A stretch of DNA of 64,000 nt from JADGQN01 sp035315185 (GTDB lineage Bacteria; Desulfobacterota; Syntrophorhabdia; Syntrophorhabdales; WCHB1-27). Location: contig DATFYE010000028.1 in the NCBI GenBank assembly GCA_035315185.1, forward strand, positions 1 through 64,000, in the 5' to 3' direction. Shown here in pieces: positions 8,367 through 16,508 of this stretch (position 1 is its first letter; the number at the start of each line of letters is the position of its first letter). Under the pieces are notes generated by a model. The model saw only the letters and a program-made list of their open reading frames with translations, did no database searches and was not told the DNA's origin. Made by a program: the position numbers and the translations under genes.

Positions 8367-9569
8367 ATGCGGAAATCGATTATGAACGCTGAACTGACAC
8401 CGAAGAAGGAACTGTTGCGCCGCATTAACGGCCTCAAGCGGAGCATGGCTGAAGCCGGTATCGATTTTTGTGTAATTCTGCAAAACGTGGACATGTTTTA
8501 TTTCACCGGTACCGTACAGAAGGGCATCCTTGTGGTCCCGGTTGATCATGACCCGGTTTTCTTTGTTGAGAAGAGCGTTGAGCGAGCCACTTCGGAAACA
8601 CCGCTCGTTGTCACACCCATAGAGAGCGACAAGGAGATAAAGGAGGTCTTGCGCCGCAAGAAGATTATCAAGGGCACAGGGGGCATGGAGCTTGACGTGG
8701 TTCCTGTGTCTGTCTTTGAGAGGTTCAAGAGAATCATCGGTTTTGAGAAGTTTGTAGATGTGGCGCCCTTGATCAAAGCGCTGCGGGCAATAAAGAGTCC
8801 CTTTGAAATAGAGCAGGTCAGGAAGTCGGGCGAGATCATGCGCCATGTCTTTGCTAAGGCAAAACGCGTCGTCAGAGAAGGGATGAGGGAATTAGAGATT
8901 GACGCAGAACTAATAGCTGAAGGGAGAAGGAGGGGGCATCAGGGATTCTTACGGATGAGGGGATTCAACCTTGAAATGACGACTATCACGGTCGCCGCCG
9001 GATATACCGGGGCGCTGCCATCGCCCTCCGATGTGGCTGTGGGGGGCATGGGTATCACCCCCGCCGTGCCCCTCGGTTCATCGTTTAAGATCGTTGAGAA
9101 GGGCACCCCGATCTGTATTGACTACGGTGGAGGATACAACGGATATGTTACTGACGAAACGTACGTATTCGTGATCGGTACTCTCAACAAGATCTTCAGG
9201 AAGCCTTACGAAACCTCAAGGGAGATCATAGAGGATGCTGCAATCTACGGCAAAGAAGGGGTAGACGCTGCGCAGCTATTTAATAGGGCTGCCAGGAAGG
9301 CAAAGGAGGCTCATTTAGAGGACCATTTCATGGGGTTCGGGGAAGGTCAGGTCTCTTTTGTCGGACACGGCCTCGGTCTCGAGATCAACGAGTTACCGGT
9401 CATAACCCCAAGACACCATACCATTTTAAGAGAGGGTATGGTCTTCGCTTTCGAGCCCAAGTTCGTGCTGCCCGGCAAGGGTGCGATGGGAATGGAGGTC
9501 GATTTTATCGTGAGGAAAGACCGCCTGGAGAGGGTGACCAATATCCCCCTGGATATAGTACAAGTTTAG
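8367..9569 (+). CDS. M24-family metallopeptidase (Xaa-Pro peptidase-like), copy 2
   Basis: A tandem paralogue of the preceding gene, of the same 400-residue length and colinear from the KKELLRRINGLK start to the DFIVRKDRLERV end. All metal ligands are kept: DYGGGYNGYVTDE, GHGLGLEINE, FEPKF and GMEVDF. Differences concentrate in the substrate-facing stretch around residue 210 (TTITVAAGYTG here, MNLYVTAGATS in copy 1), so the copies may differ in substrate. The start is ATG 8367 or ATG 8382; the latter aligns better with copy 1. It ends before a hairpin-forming repeat and faces a gene on the opposite strand. Confidence 0.88.
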   Translation: MRKSIMNAELTPKKELLRRINGLKRSMAEAGIDFCVILQNVDMFYFTGTVQKGILVVPVDHDPVFFVEKSVERATSETPLVVTPIESDKEIKEVLRRKKIIKGTGGMELDVVPVSVFERFKRIIGFEKFVDVAPLIKALRAIKSPFEIEQVRKSGEIMRHVFAKAKRVVREGMRELEIDAELIAEGRRRGHQGFLRMRGFNLEMTTITVAAGYTGALPSPSDVAVGGMGITPAVPLGSSFKIVEKGTPICIDYGGGYNGYVTDETYVFVIGTLNKIFRKPYETSREIIEDAAIYGKEGVDAAQLFNRAARKAKEAHLEDHFMGFGEGQVSFVGHGLGLEINELPVITPRHHTILREGMVFAFEPKFVLPGKGAMGMEVDFIVRKDRLERVTNIPLDIVQV

Positions 9570-9673
9570 TGATCAGTGATCAGTGGTCGGTGATCGGTAA
9601 GACGCCAAAAGACATAAGGCGCTATACACCGGAAGCTGTTGACTGATCACTGTTCACCGATTACTGATCACGG
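9570..9673. repeat. CAGTGATC-word fold-back, copy C1, between convergent genes
   Basis: The left arm is TGATCAGTGATCAGTGGTCGG and the right arm is TGACTGATCACTGTTCACCG plus TTACTGATCAC. Placed between converging genes, it could end transcription from both sides, although no long T-run is seen. Confidence 0.75.
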
Positions 9674-9683
9674 GTTCTCCGAT

Positions 9684-10022
9684 TTATCGCGGGATGATTC
9701 GGTGGAGAACAAAGCTGACTATCGAAAATAGAAGGCTGAAGAGAAGCGCCCACCAGAAGCTGCGCACCTCGAAGCCGGGTACGATGGCCGATGTGAGCAG
9801 CACCAGCAAGGCATTGATGACAAAAATGAAGAGGCCAAGCGTCACCACGGTCAGTGGCAAGGTGAGGATTACCAGAATCGGTCTCAGGATAGCATTGACT
9901 AGGCCGAGCACCAATGCTGTCAGAAGCCCTGCGAAGAAGTTTCTGACGGTTATGCCTGGCAAAAGGTAAGCCGCGATGAGCACGGCGAGGGTTGTGAGAA
10001 GCCAGTTAAACAGAATCCCCAT
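9684..10022 (-). CDS. Phage-holin-like/YvlD family small membrane protein
   Basis: A 112-residue protein made almost entirely of four hydrophobic helices (about 5-23, 29-52, 55-78, 88-107) with short polar turns such as LPGITVRNFFAG and PGFEVRSF. This matches the widespread YvlD / four-helix 'phage holin family' membrane proteins, whose role is not established; it is not evidence of a prophage. An AAGGGGTGG site precedes the ATG. It is followed on the same strand from an exported coiled-coil gene just upstream, so both may share the divergent promoter at 10494-10522. Confidence 0.8.
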   Translation of the reverse strand: MGILFNWLLTTLAVLIAAYLLPGITVRNFFAGLLTALVLGLVNAILRPILVILTLPLTVVTLGLFIFVINALLVLLTSAIVPGFEVRSFWWALLFSLLFSIVSFVLHRIIPR

Positions 10023-10035
10023 GAGCCACCCCTTT

Positions 10036-10461
10036 CTACTCCAACCACCATGGTGGGAGGGTACCGCGCCATTGTAATACCTTTGCCTTGACTGCGTCCC
10101 TTCTGGATATGAGCTGGTTCATCTGATTCTGCTTGGTTTCCAGGTCTTGTGAGAATCGCACGGCCACGGGCACGAGAACCTCAAGCTGCCTATACTTGTC
10201 TGTTTCCTGGGCGAAACTGGTGGAACGCTTGGCTTGAACCTGATCAATGATGCTATTCACTTGTGCCTTGATGCTTTTCAGGTCATCAATCTGGTTCTGA
10301 GCGTCTGTGATCTGCGAAGTAAGTTGGTCGTACTGCTGCTTGAAGGAGATCTCCAAGGCACTCATCTCATTGGTGGGCCGGTAGCCCTCCTCCTGTGCCC
10401 ATACTATACCTGGCAGAAGGCATACGAGGCTGATTGCCAACAAGACGAAGATGCGCTTCAT
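10036..10461 (-). CDS. Exported coiled-coil protein
   Basis: The start is ATG 10461, about six bases after a GGGGGG-rich site. This gives 141 residues with a clear signal peptide (MKRIFVLLAISLVCLLPGIVWA, likely cut before QEEGY). The mature part is a helical coiled coil (EISFKQQYDQLTSQITDAQNQID and onward) ending in an aromatic tail (PPWWLE). It is probably periplasmic. The family is unknown to me. It lies just upstream of the YvlD-like gene with a 13-base gap and has a consensus-like promoter that shares its -35 hexamer with the opposite gene. Confidence 0.75.
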   Translation of the reverse strand: MKRIFVLLAISLVCLLPGIVWAQEEGYRPTNEMSALEISFKQQYDQLTSQITDAQNQIDDLKSIKAQVNSIIDQVQAKRSTSFAQETDKYRQLEVLVPVAVRFSQDLETKQNQMNQLISRRDAVKAKVLQWRGTLPPWWLE

Positions 10462-10493
10462 AGGAACCCCCCGGTCCGTGATCTGTAACAAAA

Positions 10494-10522
10494 ATTATAG
10501 ACATTCACGCTCTGGTTTGCAA
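10494..10522 (-). promoter_or_regulatory. Sigma70-type promoter for the minus-strand pair
   Basis: On the minus strand TTGCAA (10517-10522) is followed after exactly 17 bases by TATAAT (10494-10499). The predicted transcript start leaves a leader of about 25 bases before ATG 10461. The -35 is self-complementary and is also the -35 of the plus-strand promoter. Confidence 0.6.
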
Positions 10523-10545
10523 ACTGCCTAGTACGAAAGTATTAA
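10517..10545 (+). promoter_or_regulatory. Sigma70-type promoter, plus strand, sharing the same -35
   Basis: TTGCAA (10517-10522), 17 bases, then TATTAA (10540-10545). It uses the same hexamer as the minus-strand promoter because TTGCAA equals its own reverse complement. It would leave a leader of roughly 90-100 bases before the next gene. Confidence 0.45.
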
Positions 10546-10647
10546 ATAAGGTACTAATTTATAAAGGATTTTCCAATATGGCCGATAAAAATTAAGTCAG
10601 ATAATGATCCAACAAGTAATCATAGCCGAGAACAAGTGGGCATAGAA

Positions 10648-11019
10648 ATGGAACTCAGGGAGAGCTTACTCCGCATTGCCTGTTTCAAGCTTGCCCGCAA
10701 CAGGCTCTGGCAAATGAGGCTGATTGATGCTGAAGAAGTTGAATTTTTGGCTGATTCATTCTATGAAATCGCTATCAACCACATGGAGCTGATAGGCACC
10801 AGGAACCGGGACCCAAATCTTCTTGTGCGAGCCGTTCGATTCCTTGAGCTCATAGACGGAAATTCCCCCACTGAAGATGACACTCAGTGGTTCCAGCAAA
10901 GCCTTTCCATGTTGGTCGAGCTCGCCTGTCCCAGTGTGCGCCACACTGACGAATCGTGTGAATTTCTGGACGATTTGGAGAGTGGGATAGTAGAAGCTCG
11001 CCTCGAACTGATCGACTGA
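10648..11019 (+). CDS. Small helical hypothetical protein
   Basis: About 123 residues from ATG 10648 (GTG 10636 is an alternative). It is entirely soluble and predicted largely helical, rich in Leu, Glu and Arg, with conserved-looking turns such as EFLADSFYEIAINHMELI. No signal peptide and no recognised family. It sits alone, divergent from the exported coiled-coil gene and convergent with the M29 peptidase gene, separated from the latter by a CAGTGACC-type repeat. Confidence 0.6.
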   Translation: MELRESLLRIACFKLARNRLWQMRLIDAEEVEFLADSFYEIAINHMELIGTRNRDPNLLVRAVRFLELIDGNSPTEDDTQWFQQSLSMLVELACPSVRHTDESCEFLDDLESGIVEARLELID

Positions 11020-11062
11020 AAAGCAGTGACCAGTGAGCAGTAAGCAGTAACCAGTGAAAAGC
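11020..11062. repeat. CAGTGACC-word repeat, copy C3
   Basis: Degenerate tandem words AAGCAGTGACCAGTGAGCAG and TAAGCAGTAACCAGTG directly after the stop codon. It is a shorter, one-sided relative of the copies at 9570 and 21928, between converging genes. Confidence 0.6.
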
Positions 11063-11084
11063 CCTCCAACGGGGGTTGCTGGGG

Positions 11085-12182
11085 CTAGATGAGAAACTTT
11101 CCGTTCTTGTAGATGAGTTCTCCGTCCGCAAATATCTGTCCGCCTTCCTTCATGTCGGCCAGCAAGTCCCAGTGGATCGGCGATTCGTTCTTTCCGCCTG
11201 TTTCAGGATATGAAGCGCCGAGAGCGAGGTGAATCGTTCCTCCCATCTTTTCGTCAAAAAGCATATTCTTGGTAAAGCGACGTATTCCCGCATTCGTGCC
11301 GATTGCTGCCTCGCCAAATCTTTTCGCTCCGGGTATCTCGAGGATTTTGTCGAGCAGAGGCTTGCCCTTTTTTGCTGCCCACTTCTTAACTTCTCCTCGC
11401 TCCATGTGGAGCACAATCCCCTCTATTTCCTGTCCCATGTAAATGCCGGGGAACGAGAACGTCACTCTACCCTGAACGGAATCCTCTTCCGGCGACGTGA
11501 AAACCTCACCTGAAGGCATGTTGTGCCGTCCATCGGAGTTGATCCATTTCCGCCCGCCGGTCGTAAAGGAGAGGTCGGTGTCCCTGCCGACAATGCGTAC
11601 ATTACGTCGTGCGTTTAGAAAATCGACGATGTGCTGCTGAGATGCACGCATCTTCTGCCACTCTCCTTGCGGGTTCTCTGAGTAAAGAAAGCATGCCGAG
11701 AAGACCAGATCCTCATATTCGCTGCGTGAAAGAGAGCACTCTTGAGCTTGGGAGTCGGTGGGGAATTCGCACAGTGTCCACTTGAGTGCCCCGATTGATG
11801 CCCGTTTCATGAAGAGCTTTTTGACCCGCGTCTGAGCCACAGCCGCCTCTTTTTTCTTTTCCGGGTCGATGGATTGAAGCTCTTTGAGGTTGAACGGAGC
11901 CCGTATGGTCAGGAAGGCGTCGTACGACTTGACTGCATGAAGATACATAGGGGATACGTAGCGCAACTGGGCATCCCTGGCATGGTCGTAGAAGAGTCTG
12001 GTCAGTTCGTTGATGGCTATCTGGATCTCCGGGTGGGCGCCGACATTTAGTGCCTCCCGGTATACCTCTTTGACCAGCGGCTCGGCCAGATATGTTGAGT
12101 TGATAAGAAGCTTATCACCTTTCTTCAACCCCAGAGAGTAATGGACGAGCAGCTTGGCGTATTTCTCATACATGGTATTCAT
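11085..12182 (-). CDS. M29-family aminopeptidase (AmpS/PepS/AmpT type)
   Basis: From ATG 12182 (ribosome site AAGGTGACC) it encodes 365 residues of the M29 metallo-aminopeptidase family, cytosolic two-metal exopeptidases that release N-terminal residues. Visible family signatures are NMPSGEVFTSPEEDSVQG (metal-binding Glu residues), the following MGQEIEGIVL region, and the C-terminal TIHLALGASYPETGG then SPIHWDLLAD, with the His and Asp ligands. A longer frame begins 54 bases upstream inside a GTTACGAG-type repeat, but the SD supports 12182. It follows the DUF362 gene on the same strand. Confidence 0.88.
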   Translation of the reverse strand: MNTMYEKYAKLLVHYSLGLKKGDKLLINSTYLAEPLVKEVYREALNVGAHPEIQIAINELTRLFYDHARDAQLRYVSPMYLHAVKSYDAFLTIRAPFNLKELQSIDPEKKKEAAVAQTRVKKLFMKRASIGALKWTLCEFPTDSQAQECSLSRSEYEDLVFSACFLYSENPQGEWQKMRASQQHIVDFLNARRNVRIVGRDTDLSFTTGGRKWINSDGRHNMPSGEVFTSPEEDSVQGRVTFSFPGIYMGQEIEGIVLHMERGEVKKWAAKKGKPLLDKILEIPGAKRFGEAAIGTNAGIRRFTKNMLFDEKMGGTIHLALGASYPETGGKNESPIHWDLLADMKEGGQIFADGELIYKNGKFLI

Positions 12183-12194
12183 CAGGTCACCTTC

Positions 12195-12262
12195 AATCGT
12201 TGCGAGTCGTAAGGACTCGTAACAGGCTTTTTTCAACTCGCAACTCGTAACGTGTTTGTCTG
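12195..12262. repeat. GTTACGAG-word fold-back, copy B3
   Basis: GTTGCGAGTCGTAAGGACTCG, then CTCGTAACAGGC, CAACTCGCAACTCGTAACG. It also contains the small hairpin CGAGTCGTAAGGACTCG. It lies in the gap between DUF362 and M29 genes transcribed in the same direction. Confidence 0.65.
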
Positions 12263-12275
12263 TACAGTAGTTCTG

Positions 12276-13514
12276 TCACACCTTCACCAGCATATACTTC
12301 CGTTCCCCCATCCCGAGTTTCTCTGCGTGATCGAGCTGCACATTCCAGTCCACAGATGGGTAGACTCCCCTGAACTTGTCCAAGCCTCTCTTCAGGGTCT
12401 GTTTTATCACTGTTCCGGGCAAAGACTCCTCGTTGTTCACCAGGTCTGCGCTTGCAGCATCTATCGAAACAGGATCAAAGGAGGCGAGCATACCCACATC
12501 TCTGACAATCGGGGCATCATTGCAAGGATAACAATCGCACGCAGGGCTCACATCGATAACGAAATTGAGAAATATCGTCTTCTTCTTTCCTTGGAGCGCG
12601 CCGTAAGCGTGCTCTACCATCTTCTTCTGGAAGAGGTCCGCGTCGTCGGTCCACTGGATCTCGATGGCGCCCTCAGGGCAAATAGCGATGCATTCGCCAC
12701 AGCCGATGCAGGTCCTTCCTTCAATCATTGGGACACCCGCACGCGGGTACCCGGTCGCCCCCTCACCCGGCGAAGCCGTGTGAGCCTCCCGCACCCGCAC
12801 GCGGGTACCCGGCTCGCCGTGCTCGCTAGATAAATTCCTACGGGCCAGCCCGCCGGAATTTATTGCCGCCTTCTTCTCTTTTAATGAAATTGCGCCGGAG
12901 GGGCAGTAGTCAAAACAGATTTTGCAGCCTTTGCATTTTTCAATGTTGACCTGGGGCGCCAGCGTGCTGTGCTGAACGAGTTTGCCCTCCCTCGACGCAC
13001 CCCCCATGCCGATATTTTTGAGAGCGCCTCCGAAACCGGAGAGTTCATGTAATTTGAAATGCGTCACTACGATCATGCTGTCTGCTTCGGCGATCTCCCT
13101 GGCGATGGAAACCTCTTTGAGCACGCCGCCCGGGACTTTGACCTTGAGACCGTTTGCGCCGCGGAGCCCGTCAGCGATGATGATCGGGCATCCAACCGAC
13201 GCGTAATCGAAGCCATTGTGCATGGCAGTATCGAGGTGATTGACGGCATTGCTCCGCGAGCCTTTGTAGAGCGTGTTTGTGTCGGTGAGAAAAGGTTGGG
13301 CTCCTAGAGCCTTCAGCTTCTCTACGATGGGTCTGAGAAAAACCGGTCTCAGAAAGGCGCAGTTACCCAGTTCTCCGAAGTGGAGTTTAATCGCAACGAG
13401 TTCGGCCTTCTTAACCGTTGTGACAAGTTTCATCCTTTCCAAGAGGCCTTCGATTTTATTGAGCAGGTTCCTATCCGGGCGCGCCCTTGTGTCGGTGAAG
13501 AAAACCTTTGACAT
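12276..13514 (-). CDS. DUF362 protein with two 4Fe-4S motifs, interrupted by an in-frame repeat
   Basis: A 412-residue protein. The N-terminal DUF362 domain (about 1-185) is followed by two ferredoxin motifs, CKGCKICFDYCP (about 194) and CIGCGECIAICP (about 269), and a C-terminal DUF362-like end with a CDCYPCND cysteine group. In bacterial-type ferredoxin modules the two clusters are usually about 20-30 residues apart. Here about 50 extra residues (about 218-268), rich in Arg, Gly and Pro, lie between them and correspond exactly to a copy of a dispersed GGTACC-containing repeat. A role as electron carrier is inferred from the clusters. It is divergent from the acyl-CoA dehydrogenase gene. Confidence 0.85.
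   Translation of the reverse strand: MSKVFFTDTRARPDRNLLNKIEGLLERMKLVTTVKKAELVAIKLHFGELGNCAFLRPVFLRPIVEKLKALGAQPFLTDTNTLYKGSRSNAVNHLDTAMHNGFDYASVGCPIIIADGLRGANGLKVKVPGGVLKEVSIAREIAEADSMIVVTHFKLHELSGFGGALKNIGMGGASREGKLVQHSTLAPQVNIEKCKGCKICFDYCPSGAISLKEKKAAINSGGLARRNLSSEHGEPGTRVRVREAHTASPGEGATGYPRAGVPMIEGRTCIGCGECIAICPEGAIEIQWTDDADLFQKKMVEHAYGALQGKKKTIFLNFVIDVSPACDCYPCNDAPIVRDVGMLASFDPVSIDAASADLVNNEESLPGTVIKQTLKRGLDKFRGVYPSVDWNVQLDHAEKLGMGERKYMLVKV
12711..12863. repeat. Family-K element inserted in frame in a coding sequence (K1)
   Basis: It holds two exact CGGGTACCCG palindromes (12744-12753, 12802-12811) and a stretch of about 60 bases closely matching the intergenic copy at 19655-19732 (shared words GGTACCCGGCTCGCCGTGCT, then TTCTACGGGC/TCCTACGGGC). 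The flanks TAAATTCC / GGAATTTA pair. The reading frame stays open through it. Confidence 0.8.
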
Positions 13515-13591
13515 GCTCCTTCCTCCTGTTCCCCTTTAATTCGCACGCAAATTATGTTAGAAGTATTCCTTCATTTTTGTCAATAAGCAAG

Positions 13592-13688
13592 CGGTTCCAC
13601 GTTTCTGGTTTCTCTAGTTTGTTTGGTTCTTTTTGTTTCTTTGGTTAACCGGAGAAACTAAAGAAACTAAAGAAACGAGAGGAACCAG
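13592..13688. repeat. AGAAACTA-word fold-back, copy D1
   Basis: The left arm is GGTTCCACGTTTCTGG, TTTCTCTAGTTTG and TTTCTTTGGTTAACC. The right arm is GGAGAAACTAAAGAAACTAA, AGAAACGAGAGGAACC. The arms are mirror complements built of degenerate tandem words. It lies between divergent genes, so it cannot be a simple terminator here. Confidence 0.75.
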
Positions 13689-13721
13689 CCGTACCAGAGG
13701 AGCGGCTGGGGGAGGAGATCG

Positions 13722-14900
13722 ATGTTAAGTCTTTCGGAAAAGCACACCATGATCCAGAAGATAGCTGAAAAGCTGGCCAAGGAGAGGGTGGCGCCAAGGG
13801 CAAAAGAGATAGACGCAACCGGAGCCTTTCCATGGGACCTGGTAGACTTGTACAAGAAGCACGGTTTTCTCTATCTGATGCTGCCGGAAGAGTATGGCGG
13901 TCTCGACGGCGACATTACGTCGCTCTGCCTGGTCACAGAGGAGCTTGCCAAAGTTTCGGGTACCTCTTCCCTGATACCGCTTGCGCACCACGTGGGCGTG
14001 ATGCCTATCATGGTTGCGGGCAACGAAGAACAGAAAAAATATATTTATGGTAAGCTCGCGGAGCCTGACAAATCAAATCTCGTTGCCTTCTGCTTGACTG
14101 AGCCGGAAGCGGGCTCTGACGCCTCACACATGAGAACGACCGCGACTAAAGAGGGCGACCACTATTACCTCAACGGCAAGAAATCGATGATCACGAACGG
14201 AGCCAACTCGCAGTTCTTTACCGTGTTCGCGACCACCAATCCGTCGGCGAGGACTGCGGGCATCTCCTGTTTCTGCTTTGAGAAAGATTACCCAGGCGTC
14301 GTTATAGGCAAGAGCGAAGAGAAGCTGGGCATGATCGGTTCTGACCTGACGGAGCTGATCTTTGACAACGTGCGGCTTACAAAAGATAACCTGATCGGTA
14401 AAGAGGATAAAGGCTGGGACCTCGCAATGGCGACCCTCAACCTGTCGAGGCCCGCGGTGGGCGCTCAGGCCGTGGGGCTAGCCCAGGGTGCGCTCGATTT
14501 TGCCGTCGAATACGCGTGGAAAAGGGTTCAGTTTGGTCAGAAGATTGCCGATTTCGAAGGGATCCAATTCATGGTGGCAGACATGGCGACCCACGTGGAA
14601 GCGGCTCGGGCGCTCGTCTATGATGCTGCACTCCTGCTTGACATGAAGGTCTACGAAAGGGACAAAATGAGTGCTATCGGTGTGGACAAACTTTCTGCCA
14701 TGGCCAAAGTCTTTTCGGCGGATACCGCTATGAAGGTCACGACCGATGCGGTGCAGATCCTCGGTGGAGTCGGGTATACGAAAGAGTATCCGGTCGAAAG
14801 GATGATGAGGGATGCCAAGGCAACCCAGATATACGAAGGTACAAATCAGGTACAGAGGGTCATCATAGCCCGGGACATCTTCCGGAAGTATATTCCGTAA
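13722..14900 (+). CDS. Acyl-CoA dehydrogenase
   Basis: A 392-residue FAD flavoprotein of the acyl-CoA dehydrogenase family, which makes the alpha,beta double bond in acyl-CoA and passes electrons to ETF. Family signatures are visible: CLTEPEAGSDASHMRTTA (about 126-143), the NGKKSMITNGANSQ stretch, and the C-terminal GGVGYTKEYPVERMMRDAK followed by QIYEGTNQVQR, whose Glu is at the catalytic position of the short-chain enzymes. GGAGGAG precedes ATG 13722. No ETF or thiolase gene is adjacent, so the chain-length specificity and pathway are not determined. Confidence 0.92.
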   Translation: MLSLSEKHTMIQKIAEKLAKERVAPRAKEIDATGAFPWDLVDLYKKHGFLYLMLPEEYGGLDGDITSLCLVTEELAKVSGTSSLIPLAHHVGVMPIMVAGNEEQKKYIYGKLAEPDKSNLVAFCLTEPEAGSDASHMRTTATKEGDHYYLNGKKSMITNGANSQFFTVFATTNPSARTAGISCFCFEKDYPGVVIGKSEEKLGMIGSDLTELIFDNVRLTKDNLIGKEDKGWDLAMATLNLSRPAVGAQAVGLAQGALDFAVEYAWKRVQFGQKIADFEGIQFMVADMATHVEAARALVYDAALLLDMKVYERDKMSAIGVDKLSAMAKVFSADTAMKVTTDAVQILGGVGYTKEYPVERMMRDAKATQIYEGTNQVQRVIIARDIFRKYIP

Positions 14901-14911
14901 CAGAGCATCCC

Positions 14912-15005
14912 GTTTTTCGGTTCGTTCCAATTCCGTTTCCGGTACTGAACCAGATAAACTAGAGAAACCAGAGCAAGTAAATAAACTTCCTGTTGTCTGG
15001 TTGGC
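14912..15005. repeat. AGAAACTA-word repeat, copy D2
   Basis: Words CGGTTCGTTCCAATTCCG and GTTTCCGGTACTGAACC, then AACTAGAGAAACCAG and GTCTGGTTGGCTGGTC. It is less regular than D1. It lies next to family-A copy A2 between converging genes. Confidence 0.55.
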
Positions 15006-15012
15006 TGGTCTT

Positions 15013-15141
15013 ATACCAATTCGCCTTCAAGCGCATACCTTCCGGGTACCCGGGCGTACTAAAGGTACGTTGAGGAGAGCGACGCAGCACACCCACTCAC
15101 GTGGGTACCCGGAAACTATATCGATGAAGGCGAACTGGTAT
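15013..15141. repeat. Family-A palindromic element, copy A2, flush with the mnmE stop
   Basis: The left terminus ATACCAATTCGCCTTC pairs with the right terminus GAAGGCGAACTGGTAT. The interior has CGGGTACCCG (15043-15052) and a variant (15102-15111). Its last base is the final base of the mnmE stop codon on the minus strand. Confidence 0.85.
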
Positions 15142-16508
15142 CATTTACCGATGCAGAATCTGCTGAATATCTCGTTCAATATGTCGTCAGTGCATGTCTC
15201 GCCTGTTATTTCTCCCAGGCGGGCAAGAGCCTCGCGCAGCTCGAAAGCTGTAAACTCCAGAGGTGCTTCCTGTTTGATACACGAAGTGGCCTGCTGCAGG
15301 GCCTCATCGGCCTTGACCAAGGCGTCTCGATGACGGATATTGGTAATGAGGATTGCAGGGCTCTTGTGCCCGCTGCCTATGATTGCCTCGTACAGCGCCT
15401 CTCTCAATTGCTCTAAACCCGAGCCGGTGAGCGCAGAAACGTCTATAGGCGTCAACTTTTTTGCGATTATCCGTTCTTTCTCCAGCTTTTGCGGCAGATC
15501 GGACTTGTTGATAGTGCTTACTATTCTTTTCCCCTCTATCTTCTGATAAATCTGCTCATCCTCCTCTAAGTAGTCCGCCGCATTGTCAAGGACCCAGAGG
15601 ATAACATCTGCCCCTGGTATTTTCTTCTTGACACGTTCTATACCCTGCTCCTCGGCCGCGTCAAGGGGCTTTCTCAAGCCAGCCGTGTCTATGATCCTCA
15701 GTTTGACCCCTTTGATGTGGAGGACATCTTCGATGAGATCCCTCGTTGTTCCGGGCAGCGGCGTGACAATGGCTTTTTCCTCCATCAGAAGAGCATTGAG
15801 CAAACTTGATTTCCCCACGTTGGATCTTCCCACAATCAGGACTTCAAGCCCATTCCTGATTGCCCTGCCTTCCGCGTAAGAGAAAATGAGATCCCGCAGC
15901 CTCTCTCGTGCTTTGTCGAGCAGGGCGACAGTTTCCTGAGTATCTGTGTCAAGCTCCTCTTCCGGAAAGTCTATCATCGCCTCTGTGTCAGCCAGAGCTT
16001 GTTTCACCTGGTCTTTGACTACGCCAATTCTTTCAGAAAGCATGCCTGTAAGATGGCGCAAAGCGCTTCCCGTCTCCTGATCGGATTCGCTCTGGATGAT
16101 GTCGAGGACGGATTCCGCCTGGGCAAGATCGATCCTGCCATTCAAGAACGCCCGCTTCGTGAACTCGCCTGGCTCCGCTATCCGCGCCCCGTGTTGAGTC
16201 ATCAACAAAAGTATCTGCCTCTGGGGTGCAATCCCGCCGTGAGAGTAAACCTCAGCCATGGCTTCCCGCGTGTACGTGGAGGGTTCATTCATGAAAACGG
16301 CGAAGACCTCATCCACGATATCGCGAGTCTCCGGGTTCACGATGAAGCCCAGGTAAAGGCGATGGGAGGCGAACGAATCGACCGGTCTCTTTGGCTGAAA
16401 GATGGTTGTTAAGATAGAGTGGGCTTCTGGCCCACTCATTCGTATCACGCCTATTCCGGCTTCGCCTAGTGCAGAGGATACAACGCAGATGGTATCAGGA
16501 TCTTGCAT
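15141..16508 (-). CDS. mnmE: tRNA modification GTPase MnmE
   Basis: MnmE with MnmG modifies the wobble uridine of tRNAs (cmnm5/nm5U). From ATG 16508 it has 455 residues: an N-terminal tetrahydrofolate-binding domain (IGVIRMSGPEAHSIL), a helical domain interrupted by the G domain with P-loop GRSNVGKSSLLN, G3 DTAGLR and G4 NKSD, and the invariant C-terminal end FCIGK with the active-site Cys. The upstream frame to 16562 is unlikely because family members begin just before the DTI segment. It overlaps the jag gene by 14 bases. mnmG is not in the window. Confidence 0.95.
   Translation of the reverse strand: MQDPDTICVVSSALGEAGIGVIRMSGPEAHSILTTIFQPKRPVDSFASHRLYLGFIVNPETRDIVDEVFAVFMNEPSTYTREAMAEVYSHGGIAPQRQILLLMTQHGARIAEPGEFTKRAFLNGRIDLAQAESVLDIIQSESDQETGSALRHLTGMLSERIGVVKDQVKQALADTEAMIDFPEEELDTDTQETVALLDKARERLRDLIFSYAEGRAIRNGLEVLIVGRSNVGKSSLLNALLMEEKAIVTPLPGTTRDLIEDVLHIKGVKLRIIDTAGLRKPLDAAEEQGIERVKKKIPGADVILWVLDNAADYLEEDEQIYQKIEGKRIVSTINKSDLPQKLEKERIIAKKLTPIDVSALTGSGLEQLREALYEAIIGSGHKSPAILITNIRHRDALVKADEALQQATSCIKQEAPLEFTAFELREALARLGEITGETCTDDILNEIFSRFCIGK

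Noticed and set aside
9684..10022. Prophage, suggested by the holin-like protein
   Set aside because: This small membrane family is common in bacterial chromosomes, and no phage structural or lysis genes are near.
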